From NCBI RefSeq assembly GCF_014845115.1, contig NZ_NKUI01000091.1:1-54479 (forward strand): DNA of 54,479 bases. The letters are read 5' to 3'. The stretch comes from Methylorubrum zatmanii (GTDB lineage: Bacteria > Pseudomonadota > Alphaproteobacteria > Rhizobiales > Beijerinckiaceae). The notes beneath the pieces are model-generated. The model saw only the letters and a program-made list of their open reading frames with translations, did not search any database and was not told the DNA's origin. The first letter of the stretch is position 1, and each line of letters opens with the position of its first letter. Below are positions 34,857 through 47,583 of this stretch, in pieces. The position numbers and the translations under genes were made by a program.

Positions 34857-34957
34857 GCGTTGTCCGCCCGCGGCAGGGTTGGTCGACACGCCCGGCGCGG
34901 CATCGTGCGCGGCCGGCTGAGTGGGCGGGCGGGGAGCGCCCGGCCCGTGGTGAAGGG

Positions 34958-36421
34958 TTAGCGGACCGCGTTCAGCGAGGCTTCGCGCGGATCCGGCGCG
35001 ACCGCGTAGCGAGCTTTGACGGCTTCGACAATCTGCCCCATGCGCATGGAGTTCGAGCCTTTGACCATCACCGCATCCCCCGGCCGCAGGGTCGCCAGGA
35101 CCGCGTCGGTCAGCTCCGCCGCTTTGGGGGCGGCGGTTCCCCGCACCGCCACCGGCAGGGCCTCGAACAGATGTGCCATCAGCGGGCCGGCGGTGAAGAC
35201 GAGGTCGATGCCGTTGGCCGCCACCGCCTCCGCCAGCTCGCGGTGATGCGCCTCGCCCGCCGCCCCGAGTTCCTTCATGTCGCCGAGCACGGCGATGCGG
35301 CGGCCCTTGGGACCGGTCTCGACGCCGGCGAGCGTGGCGAAGGCCGCCCGGATCGAGGCCGGATTGGCGTTGTAGCTCTCGTCGATGAGGAAGGCTTCGC
35401 CCCCTCCGATCCGCAACGCCGTGCGCTCGCCGCGCCCGACCGGCGGTTTCAGGCCCGCCAGCGACAGGGCGGCGCGGGCGAGATCGGCGCCGAGCGCATG
35501 GATGCAGGCGAGGACGCCGAGGGAGTTCATCGCCACGTGCCGGCCCGGCGTGCCGAGCTGGTAGGTGACGGGGATGCCCATCACGCTGGCATCCACCACC
35601 GAGACATCGGGACGGGTCAGAATGCGGTTGGCCCGCACATCCGCCGCCGCGTGCTCGCCGAAGGTGATGACGCGCCCGGCCTTCGAAGCCTGGGCATGGG
35701 CGAGGAGGCGCTCGAAATTCGCATTGTCGCGGTTGATCACCGCGACCCCGCCGGGCTTCAGCCCGGAGAAGATCTCACCCTTGGCGTCGGCGATGGCCGA
35801 GAGCGAGCGGAAATGCTCGATATGGACCGGCTCCACCGTGGTGATCAGCGCCACGTCCGGGCGCACCATGGCGGTGAGCGGCAGGATTTCGGCGCCGTGA
35901 TTCATGCCGATCTCGAACACGCCGAACTGCGCGGCTTCCGGCATCCGCGCCAGGGTCAGCGGCACGCCCCAATGGTTGTTGTAGGAGGCGACCGAGGCGT
36001 GGGTCGCGCCCTGGGCCGACAGCACGTGGCGCAGGGCCTCCTTGGTGCCGGTCTTGCCGACGGAGCCGGTCACCGCGACGATCGCGGCCCGGCTGCGTGC
36101 CCGCGCGGCGAGGCCGAGGCGGCGCATGGCATCGAGGACCGGATCCTCCCCGCCCTCCGGCACGGCGAGCACCGGGCCGGCGCCGGCGCAATCGTCGGCG
36201 CGCGAGGCTGCGACCACCGCCGCGCCCGCGCCCTTGTCCAGGGCGGCTTGCACGAAGTCGTGGCCGTCGCGGGCCTCGCCCCGGATGGCGAAGAACAGGT
36301 CGCCGGGTTCCAGGCTGCGGGTGTCGATCGAGGCGCCACGGATCGCCCGCGGCTCGCCGATCAGGCGCCCGCCGGTGGCGGCTTCGAGGGCGGACGGGAT
36401 CCAGAGGGGGGCGTCGGTCAT
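34958..36421 (-). CDS. murF: UDP-MurNAc-tripeptide--D-Ala-D-Ala ligase
   Basis: 487 residues, slightly longer than the E. coli enzyme. It adds D-Ala-D-Ala to UDP-MurNAc-tripeptide in the cytosol. The ATP loop is [14 protein letters not shown]. Further Mur ligase landmarks are [27 protein letters not shown] and [17 protein letters not shown] 36421 overlaps the murE stop (ATGA), giving coupled translation. The C-terminus contains the expected [17 protein letters not shown] motif. Confidence 0.95.
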   Translation of the reverse strand: MTDAPLWIPSALEAATGGRLIGEPRAIRGASIDTRSLEPGDLFFAIRGEARDGHDFVQAALDKGAGAAVVAASRADDCAGAGPVLAVPEGGEDPVLDAMRRLGLAARARSRAAIVAVTGSVGKTGTKEALRHVLSAQGATHASVASYNNHWGVPLTLARMPEAAQFGVFEIGMNHGAEILPLTAMVRPDVALITTVEPVHIEHFRSLSAIADAKGEIFSGLKPGGVAVINRDNANFERLLAHAQASKAGRVITFGEHAAADVRANRILTRPDVSVVDASVMGIPVTYQLGTPGRHVAMNSLGVLACIHALGADLARAALSLAGLKPPVGRGERTALRIGGGEAFLIDESYNANPASIRAAFATLAGVETGPKGRRIAVLGDMKELGAAGEAHHRELAEAVAANGIDLVFTAGPLMAHLFEALPVAVRGTAAPKAAELTDAVLATLRPGDAVMVKGSNSMRMGQIVEAVKARYAVAPDPREASLNAVR

Positions 36422-37881
36422 CCGTTCAACTCCGCGATCGCGGCGCGCACCGTGTCGTGATCCGAAAACGGCAGCACGCGATCTCCCACGATCTGGCCGG
36501 TTTCATGGCCCTTGCCGGCCACGACCAGCACGTCGCCGGCCTTCAGGCTCCGCACGCCCTCGCGGATCGCCTGCGCCCGGTCGCCGATCTCCTCCGCCCC
36601 CGGCGCGGCGGCGAGGATGGCGGCGCGGATGCTGGCGGGTTCCTCGTTGCGCGGGTTGTCGTCGGTGACGATCACCCGGTCGGCGAGGCGCGCGGCGATG
36701 GCGCCCATGATCGGCCGCTTGCCGGAATCCCGGTTGCCGCCGCAGCCGAACACCACCACCAGCCGGCCGGAGGCGAAGGGGCGCAGGGCCGTCAGCACGT
36801 GTTCCAGGGCCTCCGGCTTGTGGGCATAGTCGACCAGGCACAGGCCGCCCCGCGCCTCGCCGATCCGCTCCATGCGGCCGGGGACGCCGGTGAGGCTTTC
36901 GAGGGCGGCGAACACCCCGGCCGGATCGGCCGCGCCCGCCGGCGTCGCCAGGGCGAGGCCGGCCGCGACCAGGGCGTTCTCGACCTGGAAGCCGCCGACC
37001 AGCGGGAGGCTCACCCTGTACTCGGCGCCGTCATGGGCGAGCGTCAGGCTCTGGGCGAAGCCCTCCGTCCGCGCCGCGACGAGGCGGATGTGATCCCCCG
37101 CCCGGCCCGTGGTGCGGATGGCATGCCCGGCGGCGTCGGCCGCGCCGATGACGCGCTCGGCATAGGCGCCGTCGGCATTGACGATCACCGGGCGCCCCTT
37201 GGGCAGCAGCGTGGTGAACAGGCGCAGCTTGGCGTCGAGATAATCCTCGACGGTCGGGTGATAATCGAGATGGTCGCGGCCGAGATTGGTGAAGGCCGCC
37301 GCCGTCAGTTCCACCCCGTCGAGGCGGCGCTGGGCGATACCGTGGGAGGAAGCCTCCATGGCCAGATCGGTGATCCCCTCTTCGGCCAGCCGGGCCAGGG
37401 TCTGGTGCAGCGTCACCGGATCGGGTGTGGTCAGCGAGCCGTAGGCCGCGCCCCGGTTCGTGACGATGCCGACGGTGCCGAGGCTGGCCGCCTCCCGGCC
37501 GAGGCGCGCGAGGATCTGGCGCACGAAATCGGCGACCGAACTCTTGCCGCTGGTGCCGGTGACCGCGACCACCGTCTCCGGCTGACGGCCCGACAGCCGG
37601 GCGGCGGCGAGGGCCAGCGCCCGGCGGGCATCGGCTACAGCGATCCAGGCGGTGCCCTGCGGGAGATCGGCCGGGCGCTGGCCCTCCCCGGCCACGGCGA
37701 CGGCGCCGGCCTCGGCGGCCCTGGCCGCGAACAGACGGCCGTCGGCGGCAGTGCCGGGCACGGCCACGAACACCCCGCCGGGCACGACCTTGCGGCTGTC
37801 GGCGGTGAGGCCCGCGACCGCACGGTCGGCAAGGCCGGCTTCCGCCTCGGGGAAGAGGCGGCCGAGTGTCGGCTGGCTCAT
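36418..37881 (-). CDS. murE: UDP-MurNAc-dipeptide--meso-diaminopimelate ligase
   Basis: 487 residues. The ATP loop is VTGTSGKSSVADF, and the Mur ligase signature FTNLGRDHLDYHPTVEDYL follows. The DNPR motif in VTDDNPRNEEPASIR is the mark of enzymes adding meso-diaminopimelate rather than lysine, as expected for a Gram-negative. ATG 37881 (MSQPTLGRLFPEA) is chosen over the Arg-rich upstream extension to 37971. It lies 64 bases after ftsI and overlaps murF. Confidence 0.95.
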   Translation of the reverse strand: MSQPTLGRLFPEAEAGLADRAVAGLTADSRKVVPGGVFVAVPGTAADGRLFAARAAEAGAVAVAGEGQRPADLPQGTAWIAVADARRALALAAARLSGRQPETVVAVTGTSGKSSVADFVRQILARLGREAASLGTVGIVTNRGAAYGSLTTPDPVTLHQTLARLAEEGITDLAMEASSHGIAQRRLDGVELTAAAFTNLGRDHLDYHPTVEDYLDAKLRLFTTLLPKGRPVIVNADGAYAERVIGAADAAGHAIRTTGRAGDHIRLVAARTEGFAQSLTLAHDGAEYRVSLPLVGGFQVENALVAAGLALATPAGAADPAGVFAALESLTGVPGRMERIGEARGGLCLVDYAHKPEALEHVLTALRPFASGRLVVVFGCGGNRDSGKRPIMGAIAARLADRVIVTDDNPRNEEPASIRAAILAAAPGAEEIGDRAQAIREGVRSLKAGDVLVVAGKGHETGQIVGDRVLPFSDHDTVRAAIAELNG

Positions 37882-37945
37882 GCGCGGCTCCTCGTCGACA
37901 ACGTCCCTCCGGTCCGCATTCCCGCCCCGCGCCCCACGCACATCG

Positions 37946-39817
37946 TCACGGCCCGCCCACCTGGGTGGCATGATAGGCGCCGAGCTTGACCATCAGCGGG
38001 AACGGCTTGGCCGGCGGCTCGAACCGGGGCGGCAGGCCGAGGATCGGCGCGACCCGCTCGATGACCTTGCCCGTCACCACGCCGGAATTCCAGGCGGCGG
38101 TGGCATAGCCGCCGCTCTCCGGCAGGCCCTGCGGCTCGTCCATGATGGTGAGGAACAGGTATTTCGGCTTGTCCATGGGGGCGGCCGCCATGAAGGTCGT
38201 GAACAGGCGGTTCTTGTTGTAGCGCCCGCCGATCACCTTCTCCGCCGTGCCGGTCTTGCCGCCGACGAAGTAGTAGGGGATCGCCGCCTTCTTGGCCGAG
38301 CCTTCGACGGCGTTGAGGCGCATGATGAAGCGCATCGCCTCGCTGGTCTCCGGCTTGACCACCCGGGTTGCCTTGGCGCGGGCCGACTCCTCGTCGGTCT
38401 TGAGGAAGGTCGGCGTCATCAGCTCGCCGCCATTGATGATGGCCGCCACCGCCGCCGCCGCCTGGAGCGGCGCCACCGCGAGGCCGTGGCCGAAGGCGAT
38501 GGTGATGGTGTTGATCTCGGTCCAGCGCGGCGGAACGATCGGCGCGGCCGATTCCGGCAATTCCGTCCGCATGCGGTCCATCAGGCCCATCTTCTTCAGG
38601 AAGGCCTTGTGGCCGGGCACGCCGATGCCGAGGGCCATCTTGGCCGAGCCGATGTTGGAGGAGTGGGTGAACACCTCCGGCATGGTGATGACGCGGTTGG
38701 TGCCGTGATACTCGTGGATCTTCTGCCGGCCCCAATGCAGCACGCCGCCGCGGGTGTCGAAGGTCGAGTTCACGTTGTACTTGCCGGAATCGAGCGCCAT
38801 GGCGAGCGTCATCGCCTTGAAGGTCGAGCCCATCTCGTAGACGCCGACATTCATGCGGTTGATGCGGTCGTCGGAGAGCGCGTCCTTTGGCTCGTTCGGG
38901 TCGAAATCCGGGTAGGAGGCGAGCGCGAGGATCTCGCCGGTATTCACGTCCATGATCATGGAGGCGCCGGCCTTGGCCTTGAAGTGCTCGACGCCCTTCA
39001 CGAGCTCGTCGCGGACGGCGAACTGGGCCCGCAGGTCGAGGGAGAGCTGGACCGGCGACAGGTCGGTCTGCTTCTCGACGAGGCCGAACTCGTTGAGCGC
39101 CTTGTTGCCCTGGCCGTCGATGTACTTCTCGATGCCGGCGATGCCGACATTGTCGAGGTTCGTCACCCCGAGCACGTGGGCGGCGGCGGTGCCGTTGGGA
39201 TAGACCCGCTTGTGGTCGGGCAGGAAGCCGACGCCGGGAATGCCCAGGCGGTGGACTTCGAGCTGCTGCTTCGGGGTGATCTCGCGCTTGATCCAGACGA
39301 AGCCCTTCTTCGACGACAGCTTGGCCCGCAGCTCCGCCGCGTTCAGCTCGGGCAGCACGGCGGTCAGCAGTTCCACCGCCTCGTCTGTGTCGAAGGTGCG
39401 CACCATCCGCTTGGGCTCGGCGAAGACCGAGACGGTGCGGATGTCCGTCGCCAGGATCTCGCCGTTGCGGTCGATGATGTCCGGGCGGATCGCCGTGGTG
39501 GAAGCCGCCGCCACCCGGTGGTCGTCGCTGTTGTTGCCGGGCGTCGCCGCCATCACGATCAGCCGCACGCTGATGGCGCCGAACACCGCCATGAAGGCGA
39601 GGCCGACCAGGGCGACGCGGGCATGGGACCGCTCGATCGCGAGGCGGAACATGGTCCGGTAAAACCAGACCAGCTTCGACACCGGCGGCTCGCTCGTCAC
39701 GACGCGCTCCGGGGCGGGCTCCGGCACGCCGTCATCGTGCGGGGGCTGCTCCGGCCGCTCGTGCGGCGGGCCTTCCTGCCGGTCTTGCAGCGGATCGTGC
39801 GACGGGTCCTGGGACAC
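37946..39817 (-). CDS. ftsI: Septal peptidoglycan transpeptidase FtsI (PBP3)
   Basis: 623 residues. The first 60 residues are a Pro/Glu/His-rich cytoplasmic extension, then one membrane anchor at about 66-90. The pedestal domain is at about 105-250. The transpeptidase domain has the active-site SxxK at Ser331 (GSTFK), SxN at 386-388 (SSN) and KTG at 521-523 (GGKTGTAEK). It crosslinks septal peptidoglycan in the periplasm. The N-terminal extension is longer than in E. coli. It starts six bases after the ftsL stop. Confidence 0.94.
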   Translation of the reverse strand: MSQDPSHDPLQDRQEGPPHERPEQPPHDDGVPEPAPERVVTSEPPVSKLVWFYRTMFRLAIERSHARVALVGLAFMAVFGAISVRLIVMAATPGNNSDDHRVAAASTTAIRPDIIDRNGEILATDIRTVSVFAEPKRMVRTFDTDEAVELLTAVLPELNAAELRAKLSSKKGFVWIKREITPKQQLEVHRLGIPGVGFLPDHKRVYPNGTAAAHVLGVTNLDNVGIAGIEKYIDGQGNKALNEFGLVEKQTDLSPVQLSLDLRAQFAVRDELVKGVEHFKAKAGASMIMDVNTGEILALASYPDFDPNEPKDALSDDRINRMNVGVYEMGSTFKAMTLAMALDSGKYNVNSTFDTRGGVLHWGRQKIHEYHGTNRVITMPEVFTHSSNIGSAKMALGIGVPGHKAFLKKMGLMDRMRTELPESAAPIVPPRWTEINTITIAFGHGLAVAPLQAAAAVAAIINGGELMTPTFLKTDEESARAKATRVVKPETSEAMRFIMRLNAVEGSAKKAAIPYYFVGGKTGTAEKVIGGRYNKNRLFTTFMAAAPMDKPKYLFLTIMDEPQGLPESGGYATAAWNSGVVTGKVIERVAPILGLPPRFEPPAKPFPLMVKLGAYHATQVGGP

Positions 39818-39823
39818 GGGACG

Positions 39824-40255
39824 CTACCTCGTAGCCGCGGGCTGGCGAGTGGAAACGGTGCGGGTGGTGACGGAGCCGGTGGTGCGCGGCTCGTCGCGGG
39901 CGGCGGAGGGCTTGTCCTTCGGCGTCGCGGTCGGCGTCGCCGTCGAGGCGAGCAGCCGGCCGATCTCGTCGCCGCGATCCGGACGCTCCGGCAGGTCGGA
40001 GAGCCGGGCGAGGTGCCCGTCGCCGATGGGCTCCAGGGTGAGGTGGCGCTCGACCGCCGCCTGCAACCGGTCGGGCCGGGTCAGGAGCTGCCACTCCGCC
40101 CGCAGCACGGCGATGGCCTGCCGCTCCTTGTGCAGGGCGCTCTTGAGCTTGGAGACCTGACCCGCTTGGTAGAGCGTGTCGTATTTGGTCGAGTAGGCGT
40201 AGACCGCCGAGCCGATCAGGCCGACGATCGCCAGGACGTTGAGCAGCCGGATCAC
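39824..40255 (-). CDS. ftsL: Cell division protein FtsL
   Basis: 143 residues from GTG 40255, which overlaps the rsmH stop (GTGA). The short bitopic layout has a membrane helix at about 2-22 ([20 protein letters not shown]) and a periplasmic coiled coil at about 30-80 with [30 protein letters not shown] low-complexity Thr/Arg-rich tail follows. The sequence is poorly conserved in general, but the position between rsmH and ftsI and the W-x-LL-x-P-x-R-LQ stretch are typical of alphaproteobacterial FtsL. It acts with FtsB and FtsQ to activate septal synthesis. Confidence 0.85.
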   Translation of the reverse strand: MIRLLNVLAIVGLIGSAVYAYSTKYDTLYQAGQVSKLKSALHKERQAIAVLRAEWQLLTRPDRLQAAVERHLTLEPIGDGHLARLSDLPERPDRGDEIGRLLASTATPTATPKDKPSAARDEPRTTGSVTTRTVSTRQPAATR

Positions 40256-41307
40256 CGCCGTGTCCCCCGTCCCTGCGCGGCGGGCAGGCTCGCCAGGGTC
40301 TCGATCGCGGTGAGCGGCGGCGGCGGCGGGCCATCGGTCCGCTCGCCCGCCCGCAGCTTGGCCGAGCGCGCCCGCGGATTGATCTCGGTCTCGGCCTCGG
40401 ATGGCAGGACCGGCCCCTTGGTCACGGGCTTGAAGCTCTTCGGTGCCGGCTGCTCCACACCCGGAACGTGGCGGGAGGCCTGCGCCGCCCGGCCGCTGCG
40501 GGCCGAGAAGAACTGCTTGACGATGCGGTCTTCCAGCGAGTGGAAGGTCACCACCGCGAGACGGCCGCCGGGCCTGAGCACCCGCTCGGCGGCGTGCAGG
40601 CCGCGCACCAATTCGCCGAGTTCGTCGTTCACCGCGATCCGCAAGCCCTGGAAGCTGCGGGTCGCCGGGTGGATCGGGCTGCCGGGCTCCGGCCGCACCA
40701 CCCCGGCCACGAGGTCGGCGAGCTGCGCCGTCGTCTCGATCGGTGCGCGGCGGCGCGCCTCGACGATGGCGCGGGCCACCGCCCGCGAGCGGCGCTCCTC
40801 GCCGAAATGATAGAGGATGTCGGCCAGCATGCCCTCCTCCGTCTCGTTGACGAGATCGGCGGCGGTCGGCCCTTCGCCGCCCATGCGCATGTCGAGGGGG
40901 CCGTCCTGCCGGAAGGAGAAGCCGCGATGCGCCTCGTCGAGCTGCATCGAGGAGACACCGATATCGAGCACCACCCAATCGGCCTGGGCCTCGCCCTGCT
41001 CGGCGAGCAGCGTGTCGAGATCGCCGAAGCGTCCCTGGATCAGCCGCAGCCGCCCGTTCGCCGCGGCGACGAGATCGGCCCCGGCCCGGATCGCGGTCGG
41101 GTCTCGGTCGATGGCGATCACCTGCGCCTCGGGCGCGGCGTCGAGCAGCGCGCGGGTGTAGCCGCCTGCGCCGAACGTGCCGTCCACGGCGAGCCCCGCC
41201 CGATCCGGTGCGAGCGCAGAGAGGACTTCCGCCAGGAGGACGGGAATGTGGCGAGCCTGCTCGTTCCTGGCCTGTTCGTTCCGGGGCGGGCGCGGCGTCC
41301 TGCTCAT
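40252..41307 (-). CDS. rsmH: 16S rRNA (cytosine(1402)-N4)-methyltransferase
   Basis: 351 residues. It methylates N4 of C1402 in 16S rRNA using S-adenosylmethionine. The SAM-binding motif is [15 protein letters not shown]. Family landmarks are [25 protein letters not shown] and [18 protein letters not shown] 41307 has a strong GGAGGGG upstream and yields the [10 protein letters not shown] start region; a much longer in-frame extension to 41580 is Arg-rich and rejected. It is the first gene of the division cluster here; no mraZ precedes it. Confidence 0.95.
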   Translation of the reverse strand: MSRTPRPPRNEQARNEQARHIPVLLAEVLSALAPDRAGLAVDGTFGAGGYTRALLDAAPEAQVIAIDRDPTAIRAGADLVAAANGRLRLIQGRFGDLDTLLAEQGEAQADWVVLDIGVSSMQLDEAHRGFSFRQDGPLDMRMGGEGPTAADLVNETEEGMLADILYHFGEERRSRAVARAIVEARRRAPIETTAQLADLVAGVVRPEPGSPIHPATRSFQGLRIAVNDELGELVRGLHAAERVLRPGGRLAVVTFHSLEDRIVKQFFSARSGRAAQASRHVPGVEQPAPKSFKPVTKGPVLPSEAETEINPRARSAKLRAGERTDGPPPPPLTAIETLASLPAAQGRGTRR

Positions 41308-41814
41308 CGGCGCCCCTCCACGATCCTCGCGGACCTCACGCGGAATCGGGAGAGAGCTCGGGCGCCATCCGGCGATCGATGAGTCATGAAAGCCTGCTGC
41401 ATGGGCGGGCCGCGCGGCGGCCCGGACAGTTGTGGCAACGCCGATCCGCGGCCGGCACAGGCCACGCGCGCGCAGTCTCGCCCGGCAACCTGAGCGAGTG
41501 TTGGCCGAACCGCTATTGGGCGTCAACGGGATGGCGCGGGGTAACATGGGCCCTCGAAACGCGTCAACGAGCTTGACCATGCAGGCGGCCCCGATCTGAG
41601 CGCATCAAGGTTAACCGAGCGTCAATGTCGCGTATGGTTTCTTGAGATTTACCATCGAGCTCGAGAGCAACTCATGCTCCTGAGAGCGCAAATCTCGACG
41701 CCGGGTTTCGACATCGGGGCGATGCCGCCGATGGAAAGAAGTCTTGCAGACGGCGCATGTGAGGGCCGGAACGCCCTTCCCTCCGCTCCACGGAGGTTGC
41801 GGGGATGCGTCGCG
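41308..41814. other. Promoter region of the division cluster and 3' flank of rnpB
   Basis: 507 bases without a gene. TTAA-N7-TCAA at 41611-41625 resembles the TTAA-N7-TTAA recognition pattern of the cell-cycle regulator CtrA with one mismatch. The stretch 41590-41680 is distinctly less GC-rich than its surroundings, as expected of a promoter. mraZ, usually found here, is absent. No other gene is supported. Confidence 0.45.
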
Positions 41815-42224
<410 letters not shown>

Positions 42225-42263
42225 CGCCCGGATTGCGCCGGGGGCGGGCCGGGGTCAAGCGAA

Positions 42264-44837
<2,574 letters not shown>

Positions 44838-44839
44838 TC

Positions 44840-45160
44840 ATGGCAAGACGCATTCTCTCGGCACTGGTTCTCGCCTGCAGCGCGGGCCCGGTTCTGGCCG
44901 CTCCCTGCACGCCGCCGACCCCTCCTCCGGCGGAGGCGCGACCGGACAAGCCGAAACTCCCGGACAAGCCGGCCTGCCTCGACAAGAAGGATGGCTGCCC
45001 CGGCTGGGAGGCCTACAGCTACAACGACGCGATCAAGGCCTATAACGCCCAGGCCCAGGTTTTCCGGCCCTTGGCCGAGGCTTACGTCCAGAAGCTCAAC
45101 GCTTACGTCAAGGCGAGCGGCGAGTACGCGCAATGCGAGGTGAAGGCGCTGCAGCAATAG
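44840..45160 (+). CDS. Small secreted Cys/Pro/Lys-rich protein, unknown function
   Basis: 106 residues. A clear signal peptide covers residues 1-20 (ILSALVLACSAGPVLA), with cleavage likely at VLA-APC. The mature part starts with a Pro-rich segment (PPTPPPAEARPDKPKLPDKP). Next is a compact region with CLDKKDGCPGW, YSYNDAIKAYNAQAQVFRPL and a C-terminal YAQCEVKALQQ. Four Cys in the mature part could form two disulfides. The helical C-terminal half suggests a small periplasmic protein. No family was recognised; orientation is divergent from ligA. Confidence 0.6.
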   Translation: MARRILSALVLACSAGPVLAAPCTPPTPPPAEARPDKPKLPDKPACLDKKDGCPGWEAYSYNDAIKAYNAQAQVFRPLAEAYVQKLNAYVKASGEYAQCEVKALQQ

Positions 45161-45213
45161 GAATCGACCTTCGCGGGTCACGGAAGTCATTGGGAGGCTG
45201 CCGAGCGGCGCGC

Positions 45214-45312
45214 GGCGATCTGATCGAGACGCGCATCGCCGCCTCGGGCGATCTCACCCTCGATCCGCCCGGTCTCACCCTCCCGGTCGCGGCCCTGTTC
45301 GACGAACCTTGA
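45214..45312 (+). pseudogene. Possible C-terminal remnant of a Uma2-type protein
   Basis: The frame ending at TGA 45310-45312 reads IAASGDLTLDPPGLTLPVAALF, which resembles the C-terminal end of Uma2/DUF820 proteins. Immediately upstream a different frame reads HWEAAERRAAI and then stops, as if a frameshift separates the two parts. There is no start or N-terminal domain. The resemblance is from memory and short, so the call is weak; it could also be noncoding sequence with chance similarity. Confidence 0.28.
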
Positions 45313-45388
45313 CGCGACCGTTGCTTGACGCCCCGGAGGCAGGGTGCGACAGGCCCCGTCCGATTCTTTCGCGAGACTGGACGGCCCG

Positions 45389-46402
45389 ATGTCCCAATCC
45401 CTCGACCTTCTCGTCCTCGGCAACGCCATCGTCGATCTCATCGCCCATGCCGAGGAGGATTTCCTCGTCCAGCAGGGTGTGGCCAAGGGGGCGATGCAGC
45501 TCATCGACGAGCCGCGCGCCGAGACTTTGTTCGAGGTGATGGGGCCGGCCACCGTCGTCTCCGGCGGCTCCGGCGCCAACACGGCGGTCGGCGCCGCCCT
45601 GCTCGGTGCCAAGACGGGCTTCATCGGCAAGGTGCGCGAGGACGAACTCGGCCGCCTGTTCAGCCACGACCTGAAGGCGACCGGGGTGCGGTTCGAGGTT
45701 GCGCCCGCCTCCGAGGGGCCGGCGACCGCCCGCTGCTTCATCCTGGTGACGCCGGATGGCGAGCGCACCATGAACACCTATCTCGGTGCCTGCCAGGCGC
45801 TCTCGCCCGACGACGTCGACGAGGCCACCGTGCGCGCCGCCCGCGTCACCTATCTCGAAGGCTATCTCTGGGATCCGCCGGCCGCCAAGGACGCCTTCCG
45901 CAAGGCGGTCAAGATCGCGCATTCCGCCGGCAACGCCGTGGCTCTGACCCTGTCGGACGCCTTCTGCGTCGGCCGCTACCGCGAGGAATTCCTCGAGCTG
46001 ATCCGCAACGGCAGCATCGACATCATGTTCGCCAATATCGGCGAGTTGCAGAGCCTCTACCAGACCGACGACCCGGAGGCCGCCATCGCCGCGCTGCGCG
46101 ACGAGCGGGACGCCCAGGGCAAGCACATGCTCGGCCTCGTGACCCGCTCCGCCGAGGGCGCGCTGGTGGTGCGTGGTGGCGAGGTGCGGTCGGTGGAGGC
46201 CTTCCCGGCCCGCGAGGTGATCGACACCACCGGGGCGGGCGACCTGTTCGCGGCGGGCTTCCTGGCCGGCTACACCCGCGGCATCGATTACGTGGCCTCG
46301 GCCCGTCTCGGGGCGCTGGCGGCGGCCGAGGTGATCGAGCATATCGGCGCCCGGCCGCAGCGGGATCTGCTGGCGCTGGCCCGCGAGCACAAGCTGGTCT
46401 GA
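45389..46402 (+). CDS. PfkB-family sugar kinase, adenosine kinase-like
   Basis: 337 residues from ATG 45389 (MSQSLDLLVLGNAIVDLIAH); an in-frame ATG at 45344 is less likely. The N-terminal sugar site has VSGGSGANTAVGAALLGAKTG, the first PfkB signature. The second signature, with the catalytic Asp, is DTTGAGDLFAAGFL. Length and the N-terminus match the alphaproteobacterial group usually annotated as adenosine kinase, which phosphorylates adenosine to AMP. Another sugar or nucleoside substrate cannot be excluded. It is monocistronic by spacing. Confidence 0.85.
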   Translation: MSQSLDLLVLGNAIVDLIAHAEEDFLVQQGVAKGAMQLIDEPRAETLFEVMGPATVVSGGSGANTAVGAALLGAKTGFIGKVREDELGRLFSHDLKATGVRFEVAPASEGPATARCFILVTPDGERTMNTYLGACQALSPDDVDEATVRAARVTYLEGYLWDPPAAKDAFRKAVKIAHSAGNAVALTLSDAFCVGRYREEFLELIRNGSIDIMFANIGELQSLYQTDDPEAAIAALRDERDAQGKHMLGLVTRSAEGALVVRGGEVRSVEAFPAREVIDTTGAGDLFAAGFLAGYTRGIDYVASARLGALAAAEVIEHIGARPQRDLLALAREHKLV

Positions 46403-46441
46403 CGGCCTGCTCGCTTCGACGGCTGTCCCAGTCCGACCCTT

Positions 46442-46480
46442 CGCCTGAGGAGCCCGCATCGGCGGGCTTCGAAAGGCACC
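46442..46480. repeat. Partial copy of the CTGAGG/CTTCGAAG dispersed repeat
   Basis: CGCCTGAGGAGCCCGCATCGG is followed by CGGGCTTCGAAAGGCACC, which matches one arm of the palindromes at 3187-3313 and 33626-33730 with an internal GCCCGC-ATC-GGCGGGC stem. The second arm is degenerate (46490-46540). It follows the kinase gene and may end its transcript. Confidence 0.5.
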
Positions 46481-46623
46481 GTCCAAGCCCCGTGTGAGGG
46501 CTGGAAGACCTTGCGAGGCGTTCGCTCCGGCACTCCAGGGTGAGCCGGGGGGAGGCTGTCAGCTCCCTCACAGGCCGAGGGAGAACGCAGTCCCGGAAAG
46601 GGACCGCGTTCATTTTGAAAAAA

Positions 46624-47046
46624 TCAGCGGGAGCCGATCAGCTCGACGTCGAAGATCAGCGTGGCGTTGGGCGGAATGACGCCGCCGGCGCCGCGGGCGC
46701 CGTAGCCGAGATCCGGCGGGATCGTCAGGATGCGGCGGCCGCCGGCCTTCATCGTGGCCACGCCCTCGTCCCAGCCGCGGATCACCTGGCCGGCGCCGAT
46801 GGTGAAGCTGAAGGGCTGGCCGCGGTCACGGGACGAATCGAATTTCTTGCCGCGCTTGCCGCCGCCCTCGTCGAGCCAGCCGGTGTAATGGACGGTGACC
46901 TGCTGGCCGCTCTTCGGCTCGGGGCCGGTGCCGACGACCTCGTCGGTGTAGCTGAGGCCGGAGGGCAGCGTCACGGGCTGGGCGGCGGAGGCTGAGCTGG
47001 TCATGGCGAGGGCGATGGCTCCGGCTATGGGAAGGATCGAGCGCAT
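46624..47046 (-). CDS. Periplasmic FKBP-type peptidyl-prolyl isomerase
   Basis: 140 residues. A signal peptide covers residues 1-22 ([19 protein letters not shown]), so the mature protein is exported. The FKBP fold is shown by [46 protein letters not shown] and [25 protein letters not shown], including the usual pocket aromatics (Tyr, Phe, Trp). It catalyses cis/trans isomerisation of prolyl bonds in periplasmic proteins. It is slightly longer in the bulge loop (KRGKKFDSS). Followed within 70 bases by a divergently unrelated secreted protein on the same strand. Confidence 0.92.
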   Translation of the reverse strand: MRSILPIAGAIALAMTSSASAAQPVTLPSGLSYTDEVVGTGPEPKSGQQVTVHYTGWLDEGGGKRGKKFDSSRDRGQPFSFTIGAGQVIRGWDEGVATMKAGGRRILTIPPDLGYGARGAGGVIPPNATLIFDVELIGSR

Positions 47047-47115
47047 GGATCTGGTCTCTGCGATCTCGTCTCGAACGACGGGGCGCGCGGGTTAGCACGC
47101 TCCCGCCCCTGTTGC

Positions 47116-47583
47116 CTAATAGCGCGCGCTGATCGCCGCGCGCTCGGCCGGGCAGGTGCCGGCGGTGGGGCCGATGACGAGGTCGCCCTGGCGCGGATTG
47201 TTGAGGGCGAGCGGACCGGTCTCCTTCCGGCCGAGGAAGCCGCCGCCGAGCTGGTTCTCGAAGAAGCCGTCGCCGAAGCGGATGTAGCAACGGTCGATCA
47301 CCGCGACCGTGTCGTAGCTGGCGCGGAAGCTCGCCTGCTCCGGCAGCGCCCCCGGCCCGCAGGTCAGGGCCACGTCGATCCTGCCGGACTGGTAGTAGTG
47401 GATCGTCTGCGAGCGGTTCGGCCGCACCGCGACCCAGGGGCCGCCGTCACGGCTGACGAGGGCGATGGTGCCCGACCTGTTGACGATCCGGCGGGCGCAG
47501 CCGGCCTCCGCCGAAGACGTCGCCGCTGCCGTGACCGCGACGAGGGCCGCCGCGATCCCGAGTGCCGTGCTCAACCCGCGCAT
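47116..47583 (-). CDS. Secreted hypothetical protein
   Basis: 155 residues from ATG 47583, which has GGAGGG at good spacing. A signal peptide covers residues 1-26 (LGIAAALVAVTAAATSSAEA). The mature part holds CARRIVNRSGTIALV, a strand-rich core with TIHYYQSGRIDVALTCG, and RCYIRFGDGFFENQLGGGF near residues 100-125. Four Cys (CARR, LTCG, RCYI, GTCP) may form disulfides. No family was identified. It lies upstream of the FKBP gene on the same strand with a 69-base gap and may be co-transcribed. Confidence 0.6.
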   Translation of the reverse strand: MRGLSTALGIAAALVAVTAAATSSAEAGCARRIVNRSGTIALVSRDGGPWVAVRPNRSQTIHYYQSGRIDVALTCGPGALPEQASFRASYDTVAVIDRCYIRFGDGFFENQLGGGFLGRKETGPLALNNPRQGDLVIGPTAGTCPAERAAISARY

